Shown here: one piece after another, positions 45,916 to 54,953 of the stretch
Position numbering within the stretch: the first letter of the stretch is position 1
Layout of the letters: every line of letters starts with the position of its first letter
Assembly (NCBI RefSeq): GCF_027913215.1
Contig: NZ_CP115784.1
Location: forward strand, 1,922,001-1,986,000
Direction: 5' to 3'
Length of the DNA stretch: 64,000 nt
Source: Paracoccus aerodenitrificans
GTDB lineage: Bacteria > Pseudomonadota > Alphaproteobacteria > Rhodobacterales > Rhodobacteraceae
Translations under genes and position numbers: made by a program
The notes under the pieces: model-generated
The model's input: only the letters and a program-made list of their open reading frames with translations
Database searches by the model: none
What the model was told of the DNA's origin: nothing

Positions 45916-47292
45916 CTATCGCGCCGGTGCCTCCCGGGTCCAGTCCCCCCGCGCCAACCCGACATAAAAACGCCGCATCATCAGGACAGAGGCCACCGCC
46001 AGCCCGATCATCAGCCCGATCCACAGACCGGCAGGGCCGATTCCAAACGGAAAGGCGAACAGCCATGCCGCCGGAAGCCCGATCACCCAATAGCTGAGCG
46101 CGGCAAAATACATCGGCACGCGCGTATCCTGCACCCCGCGCAGAAGCCCCAGCCCCTGCACCTGCAACGCATCGACAAGCTGGAACAGCGCCGCCCAGAA
46201 CATCAGACCGACAGCGATCTGCATGATCAGCGGCGCATCCGGGTCTCCGGGGTTCAGATACAGGGCGATCATCGGCTGCGGCAGGAAAATGAACAGAAGG
46301 CCGGTCAGCAGCGCGAATCCGACCGACAGCGCAATCACCGTCGCCGCGGCTTCGCGCAGCATCGTTTCATCGCCAAGCCCGCGGGCGCGTCCGGCCCGTA
46401 TCGTTCCTGCATTCGACATGCCCAGATGGAACATGAAGGCAATTGAGGCGATTTGCAGCGCGATCCCATGCGCGGCCAGTTCCCGCGTCCCGAACCAGCC
46501 CATCATGATATTCGTGCCGACAAACATGCCGACCTCGGCCACCAGCGTCATTCCCACTGGCAGACCAAGCCAGAACACCGCCCGGAAAGCCAGCCAGTCG
46601 GGTTTCCAGAAACGCTGCATCAGCCGGATCGGCCTCGCCTGAGGAAGCCACAGCGCATAGGCAAGGATCGCCAGAAGCGTCAGATATTGTGTAAAGATCG
46701 AGGCGATGGCAGCGCCGCGTACCCCCAGTTCAGGAGCGCCCAGATTACCGAAGATGAACACCCAGTTCAGCAAGATATTCAGCGGAATACCCGCGACGGT
46801 CAGCCAGAGCACAACCTGCGTCCGCTCCATCGCCGCCAGATAGGAATTCAGCACCATCGCCCAAAGCGCGGCCCCCGCGCCCCATCCGGCGATGCGCAGA
46901 TATTGCTGCGAGAGATCCGCAACCATGTCGGTCTGTCCAAGCGCCAGCAGGATCGGCTCGGCGAACCACAGGACCGGCATAATGAGAATGGCATGAAAGC
47001 CCGACAGCCACAGCGCCATGCGGGTGGCCCGGCGCACTTCGGTGGAATCGTCGCGGGCATTTGCCGTGGCCAGCAATCCAAGCACACCGATGCCGTAGCC
47101 GGACCCCAGCATGATGAAGATGAACATCACCGAGGTCGCGATCACCAGTGCCGCCAGTTCCTCGACGCCATATTGTCCCATCATCACCGTATCGGTGATA
47201 TTTATGCCCATACGCGCCAGATGCCCGCCGACAAGAGGCAGGCCCAGCGACAATGTCGCAATCAGATGCGGGCGATAACGAACGAGATCCAT
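45916..47292 (-). CDS. MATE family efflux transporter
   Basis: 458 residues with twelve predicted transmembrane helices in two repeats. MATE features include GHLARMGINITDTVMMGQYGVEELAAL in helix 1-2 and the equivalent VAEVGMFVGTNIMMGWFGTRELAAHGIALQ in the second half. It resembles NorM-type sodium or proton antiporters exporting cationic drugs or metabolites. Substrate unknown. It is located between the amidase and the AsnC-domain gene, all leftward. Confidence 0.93.
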   Translation of the reverse strand: MDLVRYRPHLIATLSLGLPLVGGHLARMGINITDTVMMGQYGVEELAALVIATSVMFIFIMLGSGYGIGVLGLLATANARDDSTEVRRATRMALWLSGFHAILIMPVLWFAEPILLALGQTDMVADLSQQYLRIAGWGAGAALWAMVLNSYLAAMERTQVVLWLTVAGIPLNILLNWVFIFGNLGAPELGVRGAAIASIFTQYLTLLAILAYALWLPQARPIRLMQRFWKPDWLAFRAVFWLGLPVGMTLVAEVGMFVGTNIMMGWFGTRELAAHGIALQIASIAFMFHLGMSNAGTIRAGRARGLGDETMLREAAATVIALSVGFALLTGLLFIFLPQPMIALYLNPGDPDAPLIMQIAVGLMFWAALFQLVDALQVQGLGLLRGVQDTRVPMYFAALSYWVIGLPAAWLFAFPFGIGPAGLWIGLMIGLAVASVLMMRRFYVGLARGDWTREAPAR

Positions 47293-47332
47293 GCCGGGCG
47301 ATTAGCCCTAAGCCGCTGTCAGGGCAAGACGG

Positions 47333-48001
47333 TCACATAGCTTTGGCGAATGCCGCGGCGGCAGCGGCAGCGATGCGCCGGTCAGTTGCGTCCTCTGGCC
47401 CGGTCGCACGGGGGCGAAAGCGCAGACGGAAGGCGTGAAGACGCTCGACCGCGTCTGCCTCGGGATAGCCGATTGCCGCAAGGCTTTCTGTCAGCGGCCT
47501 GTCCTCGCCGGGGCCGTCCGGGTGTACGGCAAGACCCTGCCGCGCCAGTCGCGCCCAGTCGAAACGTGGCCCCGGATCGAATTTGCGCCCCGGGGCCATA
47601 TCCGAATGTCCGATCACGGCCTGCCTGCCAATCGACCACCGCGCCATGATCCCGGCAAGCAGGGTTTCAAGCGCATCCATCTGCGCCGCAGCGAAGGGGC
47701 GGTTGCCGGGATTGACCAGTTCGATACCTATGGAGCGCGAATTGATGTCCTCCTGCCCCTGCCACGCGCCCGCACCGGCATGCCACGCCCGGCGTTCCTC
47801 TGGGACGAGGGCTTCGACGCTGCCGTCTTCATCGATCAGCCAATGTGCGCTGACCTCGGCCTGTTGGTCGCAGAGCCGCGCCCGGGCCGAGGCTGCGTCT
47901 GCCATGCCGGTGAAATGGATCACGATCAGGGACGGAATTGCGCCGTCCCTGCGCGGGCCGTGATTGGGGCTTGGATGGGATCGGGACGGGTCAGGGGTCA
48001 A
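47333..48001 (-). CDS. N-acetylmuramoyl-L-alanine amidase (AmpD-type)
   Basis: 222 residues of the Amidase_2 family. The zinc site is formed by His in VIHFTG (near 28), His in GHSDMAPGRKFDPG, and Asp of DPG; WHAG lies between. It has no signal peptide, so it probably recycles anhydro-muropeptides in the cytosol as AmpD does. The only NTG start that keeps the catalytic His is the TTG at 48001; no ATG or GTG lies between the preceding in-frame stop and that motif. The TTG is directly next to a GGGGC/GCCCC hairpin that includes the ribosome site. Confidence 0.85.
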   Translation of the reverse strand: MTPDPSRSHPSPNHGPRRDGAIPSLIVIHFTGMADAASARARLCDQQAEVSAHWLIDEDGSVEALVPEERRAWHAGAGAWQGQEDINSRSIGIELVNPGNRPFAAAQMDALETLLAGIMARWSIGRQAVIGHSDMAPGRKFDPGPRFDWARLARQGLAVHPDGPGEDRPLTESLAAIGYPEADAVERLHAFRLRFRPRATGPEDATDRRIAAAAAAAFAKAM

Positions 48002-48060
48002 GGGGCGCTGCCCCTCGGCCCGTTCCGGGCCTCACCCCGGGATATTTTGACCAGGGTGAG
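48001..48060. repeat. cluster of three GC-rich hairpins after lipoprotein gene
   Basis: In 60 bp: AGGGGC/GCCCCT (48001-48006, 48010-48015); GGCCCG/CGGGCC (48017-48022, 48026-48031); CTCACCC/GGGTGAG (48031-48037, 48054-48060) around CGGGATATTTTGACC. The first has the GGGGC-loop-GCCCC core also found at 23880 and 26302. It lies between the lipoprotein stop and the amidase start, both leftward, so it may terminate the former. Confidence 0.6.
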
Positions 48061-48077
48061 CGGACCGGTGCGTCCTC

Positions 48078-48809
48078 TCAAAGCTGTCCTTCGCGATACG
48101 GAGCCGGGTTCCATCCGCAAACGAAGCCGTCGCCATCCGGGTCCATACCCATCGTATCCTGCTGCGGACCTCCGGCAGAGAGGAACATCATCTGCGCGGC
48201 AGCCGGGTTCGGGAAACGCGCACAGGCGCGTGCGGCGGTTTCGGAAGAACCGCTCTGGCGGCCATAAACCGCTGTGCCGGGGGCATGATTCTGCGCGACC
48301 GCATAGCGGATCAGCGGATCGGGAGAATTGGTCCGGACCGGTGCGGTGGTGATCGGCTCAATCCCCGGCTGATCTGCCGGACGGACCGGAGCCGGTGCTG
48401 GCGCCGGTGCGGCGGGGACGGTCTGGACCACCACAGGCTGCACCGCTGCCTGACGGGTCGCCACAGGCTGCGCGACCACGCGGCCAGTCGATGAGGATTG
48501 CTGCGTGCCGGTCACCCGCCGTCCCGTCGCCGGATCGTAATAACCGCCACCGGAGCGGCTGCCGGTTGCCTGCGCGGGAACTGTCCGGACGACGCCCCAG
48601 ATATTCGGCCCGGCGATCTGTTCGGCTGTCGGCGCTTCGAAGGGCCGCGCCTTCGGCACGGTTTGCGGCACCGGCCCCTGCCCGGTCAGCGCCACTTCGC
48701 GTGTCAGCAGGTACTGGCCATAGGGGTCATCCTGATCCATGCCGTAATTCATGCCATCACAGCCAGCAACCCCGAGGGTACACACCAGCAAAAGAACCGT
48801 ATTTCTCAT
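48078..48809 (-). CDS. lipoprotein with Excalibur-like C-terminus
   Basis: 243 residues. Lipobox LGVAGC places the lipidated Cys at 17. The middle is low-complexity (Ala/Pro/Val/Gln-rich, with an APAPAPAP run). The C-terminus has DPDGDGFVCGWNPAPYR, the acidic-loop plus Cys pattern of the Excalibur calcium-binding motif (DxDxDGxxC), with a partner Cys in AARACARFPNPA. Probably periplasmic or outer-membrane facing. Function unknown. It lies 30 bp downstream of gatA on the same strand. Confidence 0.8.
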   Translation of the reverse strand: MRNTVLLLVCTLGVAGCDGMNYGMDQDDPYGQYLLTREVALTGQGPVPQTVPKARPFEAPTAEQIAGPNIWGVVRTVPAQATGSRSGGGYYDPATGRRVTGTQQSSSTGRVVAQPVATRQAAVQPVVVQTVPAAPAPAPAPVRPADQPGIEPITTAPVRTNSPDPLIRYAVAQNHAPGTAVYGRQSGSSETAARACARFPNPAAAQMMFLSAGGPQQDTMGMDPDGDGFVCGWNPAPYREGQL

Positions 48810-48838
48810 CGTGTCCCTCCTTCGCTTTTGCCGCTACT

Positions 48839-50320
48839 TTACCACCAATGCTGCGGCTTGGAAGCAAAACCTGCCGCGCGTTCCAGAACGAGCGCATGGT
48901 TCAGCAGATCGCCTTCCTCGAAAGGACGGCCAATCAGTTGCAGACCCAGGGGCAGACCCTGGCCGTCCAGCCCGACCGGAACCGAGATTCCCGGCAGACC
49001 GGCAAGATTCACCGTCACCGTGAAGACATCGTTCAAATACATCTCGACCGGGTCCTTCTCGGCCATATCGCCAAGCCCGAACGCCGCCGAGGGCGTCGCC
49101 GGTGTCAGGATCGCATCGACACCATCCGCATAAGCCTGATCGAAATCGCGCTTGATCAGCGCACGGACCCTGCGGGCGCGGTTGTAATAGGCGTCATAGA
49201 ACCCCGCCGACAGCACATAGGTGCCGATCATGATACGGCGCTGCACCTCGGGGCCGAAGCCTTCGGCGCGGGTTTTTTCGTACATCTCGACGATGCTGTC
49301 GCCCTGCCCCAGCTTCGCGCGGCGGCCATAGCGCACCCCGTCATAGCGGGCGAGATTCGACGACGCCTCGGCCGGAGCGATCACATAATAAGCAGGCAGC
49401 GCGTATTTCGTGTGCGGCAGGCTGATCTCGACAATCTCGGCGCCTGCATCGCGCAGCATATCAGCGCCCTTCTGCCACAGCGCGTCGATTTCATCGGACA
49501 TGCCATCCATGCGATATTCGCGCGGGATGCCGATCTTCTTGCCCCGGATATCTCCGGTCAGCGCGGCTTCGTAATCCGGGACGGGGATATCGGCGCAGGT
49601 GGAATCCTTGTCATCTACCGAGGCCATCGCCCCCAGCATGATCGCTGCGTCGCGCACGGTCTTGGTCATCGGCCCGGCCTGATCCAGAGACGAGGCAAAG
49701 GCGATCGTCCCCCAACGGCTGACGCGGCCATAGGTCGGTTTCAGCCCGACCGTCCCCGTAAACGCCGCAGGCTGGCGGATCGAGCCGCCCGTATCGGTCC
49801 CGGTCGCCGCAAGACACAGATCCGCCGCAACCGCCGCCGCAGAGCCGCCAGAGGAGCCTCCGGGGGTCAGCTTGCGCTCATCGACTTTCCACGGATTGAC
49901 CGCATGACCGTACACGCTGGTTTCATTGGACGAGCCCATTGCGAACTCATCCATATTCAGCTTGCCCAACATCACGGCCCCCGCATCCCAGAGATTCTGG
50001 GTCACGGTGGATTCGTATTGCGGGTTGAAGCCTTCCAGAATGCGGCTCGCGGCCTGAGTTGCGACGCCGCGTGTACAGAACAGATCCTTCACCCCAAGCG
50101 GGATTCCCGTCATCGGCGCGGCATCGCCTGCACGGATCCTCTGATCCGCGACACGGGCCATTTCACGGGCCAGTTCGGCGGAATCATGGACAAAGGCGTT
50201 CAGCTCACCTGCCGCTTCGATGGCAGTCAGGCAGGCATCGGTCAGTTCCAGCGAAGACAGCTTGCCCGCCCGCATGGCCTCGCGGGCTTCGGCGATGGTC
50301 AGATGGTTCAGATCGCTCAT
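48839..50320 (-). CDS. gatA: Asp-tRNA(Asn)/Glu-tRNA(Gln) amidotransferase subunit A
   Basis: 493 residues of the amidase-signature family. The Ser-cisSer-Lys triad is visible: Lys in [12 protein letters not shown], Ser in [16 protein letters not shown], and nucleophile Ser in [16 protein letters not shown]. GatA releases ammonia from glutamine and channels it to GatB. It overlaps gatC by 4 nt. gatB is located at 15.9 kb in a different operon. Confidence 0.96.
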   Translation of the reverse strand: MSDLNHLTIAEAREAMRAGKLSSLELTDACLTAIEAAGELNAFVHDSAELAREMARVADQRIRAGDAAPMTGIPLGVKDLFCTRGVATQAASRILEGFNPQYESTVTQNLWDAGAVMLGKLNMDEFAMGSSNETSVYGHAVNPWKVDERKLTPGGSSGGSAAAVAADLCLAATGTDTGGSIRQPAAFTGTVGLKPTYGRVSRWGTIAFASSLDQAGPMTKTVRDAAIMLGAMASVDDKDSTCADIPVPDYEAALTGDIRGKKIGIPREYRMDGMSDEIDALWQKGADMLRDAGAEIVEISLPHTKYALPAYYVIAPAEASSNLARYDGVRYGRRAKLGQGDSIVEMYEKTRAEGFGPEVQRRIMIGTYVLSAGFYDAYYNRARRVRALIKRDFDQAYADGVDAILTPATPSAAFGLGDMAEKDPVEMYLNDVFTVTVNLAGLPGISVPVGLDGQGLPLGLQLIGRPFEEGDLLNHALVLERAAGFASKPQHWW

Positions 50321-50604
50321 TCGACCACCTTCGGCACCGCAAAGAAACCCTCACGCGCATCGGGGGCATTGGCAAGGATCTTGCCCTGATAGCCGCCATC
50401 GGTCACGACATCCTCACGTCGCTTCAGCCGCATGGGCGTCACGCCGGTCATCGGCTCTATACCCTCGACATCGACCTCATTGAGCTGTTCCATGAACTGA
50501 AGGATGGAACTGAGTTCTGACGCGAGTGCGGGAAGATGCTCCTCCTTGACCGCGATCCGGGCCAGATGGGCGACCTTGCGCGCCTCTTCTTCTGTGATCG
50601 ACAT
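50317..50604 (-). CDS. gatC: Asp-tRNA(Asn)/Glu-tRNA(Gln) amidotransferase subunit C
   Basis: 95 residues, a helical belt protein that holds GatA and GatB together. Typical sequence: [53 protein letters not shown] and FFAVPKVVE at the C-terminus. The first gene of the gatC-gatA unit. Upstream gap of 173 bp to the UPF0173 gene should contain the promoter. Confidence 0.96.
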   Translation of the reverse strand: MSITEEEARKVAHLARIAVKEEHLPALASELSSILQFMEQLNEVDVEGIEPMTGVTPMRLKRREDVVTDGGYQGKILANAPDAREGFFAVPKVVE

Positions 50605-50777
50605 GGATGCTCCTTTAACCTGCGCGTGGTTTAGCCTTCCCGCGCCGACGCCGCAAGCAGAGCGGTGCTGTTAAACCGTAACAGCGACGACGGAAAAAGG
50701 CATCGCCGCATTGTTCGCCGCCGCGCCTTGCGGAGAGGCAGGGCGGATGCTCGCGCCCCTCCGCCTGTGCCGGACTG

Positions 50778-51467
50778 TTACGGGGCGAAGCTTTTCATGA
50801 CGTCTGCCTCGACCAGCTTCACGCCAAGCGCCCTGAGCGGTGAAATATCGGGCTCGATCGCTTCGAAAGTCTTGTAATGCGAACAGATGATGGTTTCGAA
50901 ACTGAACCAGCGTTTCGCGGCATAGGCTGCCCGCGCCGGGTCCATCGTGAAATGCCCGCCAACAGAGAGAATCCCGATTTCGGGTTTGTGCAGATCGCCC
51001 ATCCATTCCATATCGGCCATGATATCGGTATCGCCAGAGAAATAGATCGTCTTGCCCTCGGCCGAGATCATATAGCCCGCCTCATGACCGGCATAGACCG
51101 GCGCACCGTCATCGCCCGAATAAGACGATGAATGCATGGCCGCGACCATCGTCACTTTCACCCCGGCCAGATCGACCGTGCCGCCCTTGTTGAAGCCAAT
51201 CACTGCGATGCCGTGCCTGTTTTCCCAGAACTGCATCAGGTCGAAAATCCCGACCACCGGAATATCCAGCTCCTGTGCGATCCCGACCGCTTCCGAAGCA
51301 TGGTCTCCGTGGCCATGCGTGATCAGGATATGAGTCGCCCCGTCCAGTGCCTCGGCCCGGCGATCATCCGGGAATGCGGGATTTCCGTTCAGCCAGGGGT
51401 CGATCAGCAGCACCGCCTCGCCGATCTCCATCCGCCAGCTTCCGTGACCCAGCCATGTCAGTTTCAT
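50778..51467 (-). CDS. UPF0173 metal-dependent hydrolase
   Basis: 229 residues of the metallo-beta-lactamase fold. The metal motif is HGHGDH (TxHxHxDH), followed by LSVGGHFTMDP and a final CSHYKTF with ligands. The N-terminal MKLTWLGHGSW fits UPF0173 exactly. The ATG at 51467 is chosen because AAAGGAG is six bases upstream; an earlier ATG directly abuts that site. Substrate is unknown. Alone between gatC and the divergent Hint gene. Confidence 0.9.
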   Translation of the reverse strand: MKLTWLGHGSWRMEIGEAVLLIDPWLNGNPAFPDDRRAEALDGATHILITHGHGDHASEAVGIAQELDIPVVGIFDLMQFWENRHGIAVIGFNKGGTVDLAGVKVTMVAAMHSSSYSGDDGAPVYAGHEAGYMISAEGKTIYFSGDTDIMADMEWMGDLHKPEIGILSVGGHFTMDPARAAYAAKRWFSFETIICSHYKTFEAIEPDISPLRALGVKLVEADVMKSFAP

Positions 51468-51558
51468 GGTCATCTCCTTTTTCCAGAGCCGCTTCCCTGA
51501 AAGGTTAGCACCGGGCAAGAGCGGGAAAAACAGGATCATGCGCGAATTTATGATTGTT

Positions 51559-51593
51559 TTAACTAATCTTTAATCTACTTAAAGTTGTATTAA
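51559..51593. promoter_or_regulatory. two tandem CtrA boxes before Hint gene
   Basis: TTAA-N7-TTAA occurs at 51559-51573 and again at 51579-51593, both perfect full sites, with centres 20 bp apart (about two helical turns). They are 35 bp or more before the Hint ATG at 51628, in an A/T-rich stretch unlike the surrounding DNA. The CtrA consensus is TTAA-N7-TTAA. Confidence 0.78.
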
Positions 51594-51627
51594 GCCTGTT
51601 CATGTATCTACGGGGAACAGGCTGGCA

Positions 51628-52737
51628 ATGGCCTACAGGATCGAGAAGCTCACATTTGACGGGGCAGTGCCGGATTGGAACGGAAAGCCTTTTGCCACGG
51701 CGGCGGCCCCGCTGAGTTTCGCCGGCGCGGATCATGACGCGATCTATCTGGATGATGGGGACGAGAAATTCAGTCCCGGAAAATATTTTCAGCTTACCGC
51801 TCAGCGGCTTCTGGTCGATTCCGAATTCGGCGGCACGATAGCGGGCGAAGGCAGCGTGCTGACTTATGACCCGGCCAAGGTCATGAGGATTCAGGATATG
51901 ACCAGTGAAGGATATTACTATGTGATGTTCCCGCATATCGCGCCCCAGAATAACGCCAAGGCGATACTGATCGGAGACAAGACAACCGTTCTGATCATGC
52001 CGCTTTCGGATTCGACACCCCCTTTCGATCCGGCAAGGAGCTTTGCTCCGATCGCGACCCAGAGCGTGAACGAAATCCGGATGAGCCCGGTGACAATTCC
52101 GGAATCCTATCTGAGCGTCCCCTGCTTCGCGACAGGGACATTGATTGAGACCGCATCCGGGCCGCGCCCTGTGGAACACCTGACTGTCGGCGATCTGGTT
52201 CTAACACGAGACCGCGGCCTGCGCCCGGTGTGTTGGGCCGGAACGCGCATGCTTTCGGCAAGGCATCTCGATATTTCACCCAATTTGCGGCCGGTTCTGA
52301 TCCGGGCGAATGCGCTTGGGAACGGGCTGCCCGATCGCGATCTTGTCGTGTCTCCGCAGCATCGGGTCCTGATCAGTTCGAAAATCGCGCAACGCATGAC
52401 CGGCACAGGCGAGGTTCTGATTGCGGCAAAGCATCTTTGCCGCATGACCGGTATCGGGTTCCTCCGGCCCGAAGGCGGAATCGGCTATCACCATCTGCTG
52501 TTCGACCAGCATGAGCTGGTATCTTCGCATGGGTGCTGGACCGAATCCATGTTCACCGGAGCACAGGCTATGAAATCCGTCGGCCCCGCCGCCCGAAGAG
52601 AATTGCAGGCTCTTTTCCCGGAGTTGTTTACCGAAAGCGCACCGAAAACCCCGGGCGTCCGCAGATTCATGTCAAGGCGCGAGGCGCAGGAACTGACCCG
52701 GCGCCATCTGAAAAACAGAAAGCCTCTGTTCGCCTGA
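51628..52737 (+). CDS. Hint-domain protein
   Basis: 369 residues. A central Hint (hedgehog/intein) domain starts at CFATGTLIETASGPRPVEHLTVGDLVLTRDRGLRPV (given in part: nucleophile Cys of CFATGTLI near residue 169) and includes SPQHRVLISS and a later HHLLFDQHELV. These modules can autoprocess at the Cys; here the protein continues ~90 residues past the fold. The N-terminal ~165 residues are of unknown type and lack a signal peptide. Hint proteins are abundant in Rhodobacterales. Tandem CtrA boxes precede it and a strong hairpin follows. Confidence 0.88.
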   Translation: MAYRIEKLTFDGAVPDWNGKPFATAAAPLSFAGADHDAIYLDDGDEKFSPGKYFQLTAQRLLVDSEFGGTIAGEGSVLTYDPAKVMRIQDMTSEGYYYVMFPHIAPQNNAKAILIGDKTTVLIMPLSDSTPPFDPARSFAPIATQSVNEIRMSPVTIPESYLSVPCFATGTLIETASGPRPVEHLTVGDLVLTRDRGLRPVCWAGTRMLSARHLDISPNLRPVLIRANALGNGLPDRDLVVSPQHRVLISSKIAQRMTGTGEVLIAAKHLCRMTGIGFLRPEGGIGYHHLLFDQHELVSSHGCWTESMFTGAQAMKSVGPAARRELQALFPELFTESAPKTPGVRRFMSRREAQELTRRHLKNRKPLFA

Positions 52738-52738
52738 C

Positions 52739-52778
52739 GCGGATCAGCCGGCCCTTCTGCACGGCCCGGCTGATCCGC
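52739..52778. terminator. 13-bp perfect hairpin between convergent genes
   Basis: GCGGATCAGCCGG (52739-52751) and CCGGCTGATCCGC (52766-52778) are exact reverse complements with a 14-base loop, just after the Hint stop and before the convergent nucleotidase stop. Likely bidirectional terminator, though there is no strong T-run. Confidence 0.6.
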
Positions 52779-52787
52779 ATTGTAAGG

Positions 52788-54458
52788 TTATTGAGGTGTC
52801 GCAACGTCCTGTGCGTCACCACTATCGGCCTCACTGGACTGAGCCTCATCGCCAAAAACAGTGATGCGACCATCGAGGCCCGGCACAAAATCCGGCCCCT
52901 GACGGATAATATATTCCGCCAGCACATCCGCCAGATCCGGCCCGAAATCATAGGCTTTCATGCCATTGGTTTCGAACACATCATACCCGTCGCCACCGTT
53001 CCGCATATAATTGTTCGAGACGACCCCATATTCGGCCTGAGCGTCAATCTCGGCCCAGGCACCGTCCTGCATCACCTGAACATCGCTGATCCGGCTTCCC
53101 GGCTCTGCTGCGGGATCAACCGTATATTTCAGCCCTGCGACCTGAGCGAAACGGCCCGCGCCTTCCTCCATCTGGCTGGCACCGTTCTCAAGCGCCACCA
53201 CCACATCCGAGCCTTTCAGCAGGAAAGTGGACAGCGTATTCTGGAAGGGCAGAACCGAGATCACCTCACCCATTGAGATCGGCCCTTCATCAATGGATGC
53301 CCGCAGACCCCCGCCATTCTGAATGGCGATATCCATGCCCTGATCCCTGACACGATCCAGCATCGCATCCGCCACAAGATTGCCCATGACACATTCGCGG
53401 AAACGACAATCCGCCCTGTCGGCACCAATGGGCACTGCGGTTTCGGCGACGATCCGGTTCTTCAGCTCTTCAATCGGGGCAGCAAGCTCACCGATCCGCG
53501 AGAGGATTTCGGGATCGGGTTCGACCGAATTATCGATCAGGATCGGTTCGCCCTCGGCCGAGACGACATTGCCCGCATCGTCGAATGTCAGCTTGAGATG
53601 GCCCAGATATTTGCCATAGGACCCCGCCTGAACCACAGGAACCTTCGTCCCGCTGGCACCGTCGACCATCGTCGGATACGGGCCTTCGGCGGCATCGTCG
53701 GTATTCGACAACAGGCTGTGCGAATGACCGCCGACCACGGCGTCCAGCCCCGGCACCTGCGCCGCGATCTCCTGTTCACGCTGATACCCGATATGTGTGA
53801 CGGCGATGATTTTCGTCACGCCCTGTTCGGTCAGCGCCTCAACCTCGGCGGTCAGCGCGTCGATATCGCTCTGAAAGATCAGCGCATCGCCCGGAGAACT
53901 GATCTCGGGCGTGTCCATCGTCGTACCGCCGACGACCCCGATCTTTTCGCCGCCCAGATCGATCACCGCCGATCGCGTCAGCTTGTCCTTCAGCAGATTC
54001 GACTGGCTGGGATCGATATTGGCCGAGAGAATCGAGAAATCGGCCCTGTCGATCAGCGCCGCCAGACCTTCCGGGCCGTCATCGAATTCATGGTTTCCAA
54101 CCGCCATCGCTTCATAGCCGAGACGATTCATGAACTCTGCCGCAGCCTCGCCCTTATAGGTCGTGTAAAACAGGCTGCCCTGAAACTGGTCTCCTCCGTC
54201 GAGAAGCAGGACCGGCTGATCTGCTTCCCCGAATTCTGTACGAAGCTCGGCAATCTTTGTTGCCAACCGCGCGGTGCCGCCGAAGCATTCCCCTGCTTCC
54301 TCGGTTTCGGTGTCGCAGGTCGAATCATATGCGTTGATCGATTCGATCCGGCTGTGAAAATCATTCGTGTGCAGGATATGCAGGACCGATTCTGCCTGCG
54401 CCGCACCGGCAAACAGGGCCAGACCGGCCACAGAGGCCATAAAGCGGGTCATCGTCAT
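52788..54458 (-). CDS. bifunctional metallophosphatase/5'-nucleotidase (UshA-type)
   Basis: 556 residues with a signal peptide (cleavage near AQA/ESV, residue 22). The metallophosphoesterase domain shows ILHTNDFHSRIES, LLDGGDQFQGS, GNHEFDDGPEGL and GGHSHSLL. The 5'-nucleotidase C-terminal domain follows from about residue 345, with NGGGLRASIDEGPIS and SNNYMRNGGDGYD. It is periplasmic and releases phosphate from nucleotides for scavenging. GGGAG lies before ATG 54458. It stands convergent to the Hint gene. Confidence 0.94.
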   Translation of the reverse strand: MTMTRFMASVAGLALFAGAAQAESVLHILHTNDFHSRIESINAYDSTCDTETEEAGECFGGTARLATKIAELRTEFGEADQPVLLLDGGDQFQGSLFYTTYKGEAAAEFMNRLGYEAMAVGNHEFDDGPEGLAALIDRADFSILSANIDPSQSNLLKDKLTRSAVIDLGGEKIGVVGGTTMDTPEISSPGDALIFQSDIDALTAEVEALTEQGVTKIIAVTHIGYQREQEIAAQVPGLDAVVGGHSHSLLSNTDDAAEGPYPTMVDGASGTKVPVVQAGSYGKYLGHLKLTFDDAGNVVSAEGEPILIDNSVEPDPEILSRIGELAAPIEELKNRIVAETAVPIGADRADCRFRECVMGNLVADAMLDRVRDQGMDIAIQNGGGLRASIDEGPISMGEVISVLPFQNTLSTFLLKGSDVVVALENGASQMEEGAGRFAQVAGLKYTVDPAAEPGSRISDVQVMQDGAWAEIDAQAEYGVVSNNYMRNGGDGYDVFETNGMKAYDFGPDLADVLAEYIIRQGPDFVPGLDGRITVFGDEAQSSEADSGDAQDVATPQ

Positions 54459-54617
54459 TTCAATCTCCCCGAAGATTTCTACTGTACGTCCGCATCGGCA
54501 ACAGCTTGGCCCGGGCTCTGCCCCACGTCAAACCTGCAAAATGTAAAAAATACGTTGCGGTAAGGAAGCGGCGGATCGCCACTTGACCCTGAGCCGGGGA
54601 CAGCGGAAATTCGCAGC

Positions 54618-54953
54618 ATGTTGATCTTCAAAGTATTTAGAGCAGCCGAATGGGCTGAACTTCAGGCAAGCGGCACAAGCGCGGGTGCCCCCGTCGATCT
54701 TGCCGACGGCTATATCCATTTCTCGACCGCCGCGACCCTCGCCGGGACGCTGGAAAAGCACTTCGCGAATGAGGACGGGCTGCGGCTTCTGGCCTGCGAT
54801 CCGGCCCTGATGGGCGATGCGCTGAAATGGGAGCCATCGCGCGGCGGCCTGCTCTTCCCGCATCTCTATCGCAAGCTGCGGCTGGATGAAGTGCTCTGGT
54901 CGCGCGATCTGCCGCTCGGGCCGGACGGGCATGTGACCGGAGAACTCGAATGA
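54618..54953 (+). CDS. DUF952 family protein
   Basis: 111 residues. DUF952 pattern [64 protein letters not shown]. Related to a glutathione-S-transferase-like or ADP-ribose-like fold in other genomes; function unknown. It overlaps the pyrD start by ATGA, so co-translation is expected. No signal peptide. Confidence 0.88.
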   Translation: MLIFKVFRAAEWAELQASGTSAGAPVDLADGYIHFSTAATLAGTLEKHFANEDGLRLLACDPALMGDALKWEPSRGGLLFPHLYRKLRLDEVLWSRDLPLGPDGHVTGELE

